From: CALWOS01 sp963595735
Lineage (GTDB): Bacteria > Bacillota > Clostridia > Oscillospirales > Oscillospiraceae
Direction: 5' to 3'
Assembly (NCBI GenBank): GCA_963595735.1
Contig: CAVBJJ010000039.1
Span: 1 to 16,670 of the forward strand
Length of the DNA stretch: 16,670 nt
Part shown: positions 14,201 to 16,670 of the stretch, piece by piece
How the letters are laid out: the number at the start of each line of letters is the position of its first letter
Numbering within the stretch: position 1 is the first letter of the stretch
The notes under the pieces: generated by a model
What the model saw: the letters and a program-made list of their open reading frames with translations, nothing else
What the model was told of the DNA's origin: nothing
Databases searched by the model: none
Made by a program: the position numbers and the translations under genes

Positions 14201-16377
14201 AGGTAAAGTATCTGACCGGAACCTCCGGCACGGGTGGTACGGTCATCGGTATTTATAAGACCTCGGCCAATGGTAGTTTTACTTTGACCGGCCTGCGGGA
14301 AGGCACTTACATCGTCGAGGAACTGGCCAGTGACAGCGGCCATGTGATCGACACCGCGCCGCAGACTGCCTACATCAGCGGCAAACAGCAGGATGTTGTG
14401 CAGCTCTATTTTGGCAATTCTCCCAAGGGCAGTCTGCTGGTGAAGAAAATCGACAGCGTGACGCATGAACCCCTCTCTGATGTAGAGTTTATGGTGACAA
14501 CTGCGGACGGAACCGTGGTTGGTGACGCCAACGGTAAGTTTGTGACGGACAGCGCGGGCAGCTTCACCGTCAGCAACATCACTCCCGGCGCGACGCTGGT
14601 GGTAAAAGAAACCCGTGCAAAGGCGGGATACCTGCTGGACGATGCCCCGCAGACTGCGACTATCAAGGCAGGCCAGACGGTCACGCTGGAGTTCAGAAAC
14701 CAGCCGCAGGGTTCTCTCGTCATCAATAAGCTGGATAGCGTAACACACGCTCCGCTGGAGGGTGTTCGCTTCAAAATTGTGTTTGCGGATGGCAGCTATG
14801 TAGACGACGGTGCGCTGTCCAGCAAGGGCATTTATTACACCGATAAAAACGGCCAAATCATCCTTAATCTCACAGGCACAGTCATCGTGACGGAGGAGGC
14901 CAGTATCGAGGGCTATACCATCGACCCCAATACCCGCACTCAGACGGTTGAAGTCCGCGCCAATGATACGCAGACGCTTACTTTCTTCAATGATCCGGTG
15001 GGCGGCCTGGAACTGATCAAGGTCAACGCAGCCAAGCCCTCCGAGCGTATTCCCAACACGACCTTTGAGATTCGCAAGGCCGGTGACGATGCGCTGGTGG
15101 ATACCGTCACCACCGGAACGGATGGCCGCGTGTTCTGTTCCCTTGAAGATAACACCTATTATGCCGTGGAGATCGAAGCGGGCAAAGGCTTCCAGCTTGA
15201 CGATACGCCCCATTATTTTGAGGTCAAGGACGGTAAAACAACAACGGTAACGGTGAAAAACAAGGCGCTGTCCGGTATCCTCATTCACAAAATTGACAGC
15301 ACCACAGGCAAGGGTATCTCCGGTGTTTCGTTCCTGCTCTATGACAGCAGCCACCGTCCCATTGGCGAGTACACCAGCGACCAGCGCGGCTATGTCTACA
15401 TTGACGATCTGACCGAGAGCGGACGCTACTATCTGCGGGAACTGGAAAACGAGGGCTATGTTGCCGATACCGAACTGAAAACCGTCTATGTCCGCAGCGG
15501 CGAGGTAACGGAACTGACATGGAAGAACACGCCGATTTGCGGACAGATCCAGATCATCAAGAAGTCTGCGGACGATAACTCCATCAACGGCCTGCCTGCG
15601 GGGACGCTGCTGGAGGGCGCGGTGTTTGAAATCTACGACAAGGCGGGCAATGTGGTGGATACCATCAAGTCTGACCGCAACGGACGCGCCGTTTCCAAGA
15701 CGCTCCCCCTGTCCCGCTATACCATTCGTGAGGTACGCTCCCCGGCGAATTACGCGGTCAATCCCACCGTTATGACCGCCTATCTTGAGCATGAGGGGCA
15801 GATCGTGACCTTTGAGGTGCAGGACAGCAGCATTTCTACCGGCGTGTCCATCAAGAAAACCGGCCCCGTGCAGGCTGTCCCCGGCCAGCCCATCCGCTAT
15901 GTGTTCTCGGAGATCAAGAACAGCTCCACCGTTGCCCTCGATTCCTTCTATTGGCGCGATCAGCTCCCTGCACAGGTGACGCTGAACAAAATCGTCACCG
16001 GCAGCTATAATCAGCCGCTCTCTTACAAGGTGGTCTATAAGACGAATCTTTCCGGAGACTATCGCACGCTGGCGGATAATCTCAGCACAAGCAAGACCTA
16101 TGTGCTGGACGCCCGCCCCGCTGTCCTCGGTCTTGCCGCCAATGAGAGCGTCACCGAAGTCATGTTCGTGTTCGGCAATGTAAAAGCAGGCTTTGCACAG
16201 GTGGAAACGCCGTACATTTACGCCACCGCCCGCAGCGGCCTTGCCAACAATTCCAGTATTGTGAATGTGGCAGATGTGGGTGGTCTTTACAACGGGCAAT
16301 GGATTCAGGCGGTGTCCCGCTGGCTCACCACCGTCTACACCAAAACGACCGTGAAGCTGCCCAAGACGGGGTATTAA
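11209..16377 (+). CDS. giant surface adhesin: thioester-like head, 13 Cna-B repeats, LPKTG end
   Basis: This 1722-residue cell-surface protein starts at ATG 11209 after AAAAGGAG (11193-11200). A signal peptide ends near TASAAS (residue 28). A thioester (TQXA-type) head follows: C78 lies in AYCVNPNTKG, but the segment where family members have TQ-x-A reads YATKMALWCYL, with K138 in the Gln position. A beta-rich region (about 185-345) leads to 13 tandem Cna-B domains of about 90-97 residues (347-1545). The last part (1546-1716) looks like a DUF11-type domain (GQPIRYVFSEIKNSS, YWRDQLPAQV). The protein ends in KLPKTGY (LPKTGY, 1717-1722) with no hydrophobic helix or basic tail. Cna-B domains usually carry Lys-Asn isopeptide bonds that stiffen a stalk. 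Likely roles are host or partner-cell attachment. The upstream sortase is the obvious partner, though the sorting signal is incomplete. Confidence 0.9.
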   Translation: MKKRLIALLLVMVTVLGMLPVTASAASSEEEALGEVNIYNGEQKLSYLSINGRIRELIYTYFNYVDSNGRTKEIPAYCVNPNTKGVPQTVAPGESIKYIAKEKGSDPKVMGIIANGYPTRGLSELKLENRFHAYYATKMALWCYLLPNWNINNLKVNPNLTGTELQRAQAILAAAKDIYVRGTAWSKVYSPRVTATPDRDTAYAVTVGGQQYKQQTFTVHSDTWVCNYAIRVAFSDPASVPAGTRIVDMDNNDITTIATSATGDGYAGKFKVLYPASAVAGKTGSVQLSFTTDVYKYAVFYAVCAEQNKYGQLQNYMCDTDPTVTMRLSTYSNYSDGGDVEPPDTGLKIIKLEKGTDTPLSGAIFEVVDPDGATVGTFATGSDGTVTIPLTLAGNYTVYERVPALNHLLGDNPAQNIKVEYGKVAELTCWNEAYGTLRVEKLSDTGAHLPGAMVQIKHIESGVTYTAETNFAGYAIFDNIKPGAYEIREIASPSGWLKDDATYTATVATGETTIFPLVNKELPGLRIIKYDRKNMVAMANVTFEIFRDGVSLGKYRTDEFGEILITDATPGTYRAVEVDTGSDGHILDTTPQEVELSAGDGIKELLFFNDMKPGLRLVKVDSTDPSKVIPNAVFEIKSVAGDYGPKEFTTDQSGEIDLSKLPSGAYVVTEKSCEGYIIDQAQRIIQLDANEDAQFVFTNTIKPSLEIIKTSSDGSRLRNVSFRIARIEDGTHYLDRTSNSQGEILISDLEPGVYSVRETSTDSSHILDLREYHVELFPGKTSTLTIENQKRPNLIVYKHDADTGEPIADTVFEVRAADGHSVDQIKTDSEGKAELKNLLPGVYEITEKSVPSPWLLDAPSQLVTLYPNRDHTVYFENHQKPSLTVKKVDSVTGDPLQGAKFQVIYASNNTGSGEINDLGIFYTDENGQFQISGLRDGWYKISELEPPTGYSIKEATQEVYIKSGTSKTLTFENIPLSALVVWKYDSVTGEAVSNAVFQVKYLTGTSGTGGTVIGIYKTSANGSFTLTGLREGTYIVEELASDSGHVIDTAPQTAYISGKQQDVVQLYFGNSPKGSLLVKKIDSVTHEPLSDVEFMVTTADGTVVGDANGKFVTDSAGSFTVSNITPGATLVVKETRAKAGYLLDDAPQTATIKAGQTVTLEFRNQPQGSLVINKLDSVTHAPLEGVRFKIVFADGSYVDDGALSSKGIYYTDKNGQIILNLTGTVIVTEEASIEGYTIDPNTRTQTVEVRANDTQTLTFFNDPVGGLELIKVNAAKPSERIPNTTFEIRKAGDDALVDTVTTGTDGRVFCSLEDNTYYAVEIEAGKGFQLDDTPHYFEVKDGKTTTVTVKNKALSGILIHKIDSTTGKGISGVSFLLYDSSHRPIGEYTSDQRGYVYIDDLTESGRYYLRELENEGYVADTELKTVYVRSGEVTELTWKNTPICGQIQIIKKSADDNSINGLPAGTLLEGAVFEIYDKAGNVVDTIKSDRNGRAVSKTLPLSRYTIREVRSPANYAVNPTVMTAYLEHEGQIVTFEVQDSSISTGVSIKKTGPVQAVPGQPIRYVFSEIKNSSTVALDSFYWRDQLPAQVTLNKIVTGSYNQPLSYKVVYKTNLSGDYRTLADNLSTSKTYVLDARPAVLGLAANESVTEVMFVFGNVKAGFAQVETPYIYATARSGLANNSSIVNVADVGGLYNGQWIQAVSRWLTTVYTKTTVKLPKTGY
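12247..15843 (+). repeat. 13 tandem Cna-B domain repeats within the adhesin
   Basis: Repeat starts fall at residues 347, 437, 525, 615, 705, 794, 883, 979, 1076, 1170, 1267, 1357 and 1447. Each opens with L-x-[IV]-x-K, has a central E in [IV]-x-E and closes with a strand ending in N. These are the Lys, Glu and Asn expected for an isopeptide bond. Twelve repeats keep all three. Repeat 13 ends FEVQDSS with Asp instead of Asn. Repeats 7-10 share D-S-V-T openings and repeats 7, 8 and 10 share a longer inner loop, suggesting later duplication in that block. The repeats are diverged at DNA level. Confidence 0.85.
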
Positions 16378-16380
16378 GTC

Positions 16381-16670
16381 TTGCGGCAGAACAATTTCAA
16401 GAGTGCCGCCCCAATGTGGGCGGCACTCTCACCTTTGGTTCTCTGGCTGGCGGCGATAGCTGCCTATGCCTATGAGGACGGTATGAACCTCTTTCAATGG
16501 ATGGGGCGTTTCAGCCAAATGCTGGAACGCCCCTTTTCCATTGGCTGGACTGCTCACACGCTGAAATTCATGCTCATGAGCCTGATTCTCTATGGCTGCG
16601 GCATCGCCCTCTACTACTCCAGCCGAGAGAACCGACGACCGGGCGAGGAATACGGCAGCGCCAAATGGGG
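16381..16670 (+). CDS. VirD4/TraG-type coupling protein, N-terminus (3' end cut by window)
   Basis: The visible 96 residues have two membrane helices (about 12-31, MWAALSPLVLWLAAIAAYAY, and 62-79, KFMLMSLILYGCGIALYY). The family-typical RENRRPGEEYGSAKWG follows at 82-97, as found just before the Walker A region of Gram-positive T4SS coupling proteins. The Walker motifs lie beyond the window. This ATPase would bring the relaxase-DNA complex to the conjugation channel at the inner face of the membrane. The most likely start is TTG 16381, three nt after the adhesin stop and in the same frame, with GGGG at 16368-16371 as a weak ribosome site. ATG 16414 would be inside a hairpin loop and would cut the first helix close. 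Confidence 0.82.
   Translation, partial: MRQNNFKSAAPMWAALSPLVLWLAAIAAYAYEDGMNLFQWMGRFSQMLERPFSIGWTAHTLKFMLMSLILYGCGIALYYSSRENRRPGEEYGSAKW
16400..16429 (+). promoter_or_regulatory. 12-bp GC-rich hairpin at the start of the coupling-protein gene
   Basis: AGAGTGCCGCCC (16400-16411) and GGGCGGCACTCT (16418-16429) form a perfect 12-bp stem with loop CAATGT. The in-frame ATG 16414 lies in the loop. Only a short TTT occurs several bases later, so it is a poor intrinsic terminator. A translational or transcript-stability role is equally possible. Confidence 0.55.
16494..16544 (+). promoter_or_regulatory. long two-tier hairpin within the coupling-protein gene
   Basis: The inner stem is GGGGCGTTTCAGC (16503-16515) with GCTGGAACGCCCC (16521-16533), 13 bp with one G-T pair and a CAAAT loop, directly followed by TTTT (16534-16537). 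An outer stem CAATGGA (16495-16501) with TCCATTG (16537-16543) closes around it. The inner part alone is terminator-shaped, and the outer stem could compete for the T-tract. Confidence 0.5.

Noticed and set aside
13426..16299. Very long open reverse-strand frame (about 957 codons) opposite the adhesin
   Set aside because: It lies wholly opposite a well-supported repetitive gene, has no recognisable domain, and arises from codon bias in repeated Cna-B sequence.

Overview
The window is an internal piece of an integrative and conjugative element (ICE) of the Tn1549/CTn-like type found in Gram-positive gut Clostridia. The assignment to a fairly GC-rich Firmicute (Oscillospiraceae/Lachnospiraceae-like) rests on three things: the strong GGAGG-type ribosome binding sites, the MobC / MOBP relaxase / PcfB / VirD4 gene set, and the sortase and Cna-B surface proteins. 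All convincing genes are on the + strand. No integrase, attachment site, rRNA, tRNA or CRISPR array is visible, and both ends of the window cut through genes.

Layout. (1) 1-3496, DNA-processing module: the C-terminal part of a very large SNF2-like helicase, two small unknown genes (the second AT-rich), and a DUF3991/TOPRIM primase-like protein. (2) 3497-3633: a gene-free stretch made of three stacked inverted repeats, the probable oriT. (3) 3634-5877, relaxosome module: mobC, a MOBP relaxase and a PcfB/DUF3801 protein, translationally linked by overlaps. (4) 5897-8513: an ArdC-like protein with an altered metal site, a secreted membrane-anchored protein, and a sortase that overlaps it by 4 nt. 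(5) 8514-10250, an apparently self-contained cassette: an AT-rich leader with repeats, an AAA ATPase/DUF4143 protein with an unusually perfect Shine-Dalgarno, a small acidic protein, and a strong terminator. (6) 10249-16377: a promoter, a secreted protein with a copper-amine-oxidase-like stalk domain, another terminator, and a 1722-residue adhesin (thioester-like head, 13 Cna-B repeats, DUF11-like domain) ending in LPKTGY. (7) 16381-16670: the start of the VirD4/TraG-type coupling protein.

How it fits together. The relaxase and MobC would nick oriT, the TOPRIM protein and helicase would process or replicate the strand, and PcfB and the coupling protein would hand it to the secretion channel. 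The genes between PcfB and the coupling protein look like cargo or helper functions: anti-restriction-like DNA protection, and a cell-surface adhesion set (sortase, membrane protein, stalk protein, giant adhesin) that could hold mating cells together or help gut colonisation.

The most unusual signals are terminator-like hairpins inside transfer and surface genes, two large hairpins in the first 165 nt of the coupling-protein gene, an adhesin that stops directly after its LPxTG motif, and loss of the expected thioester Gln in that adhesin.
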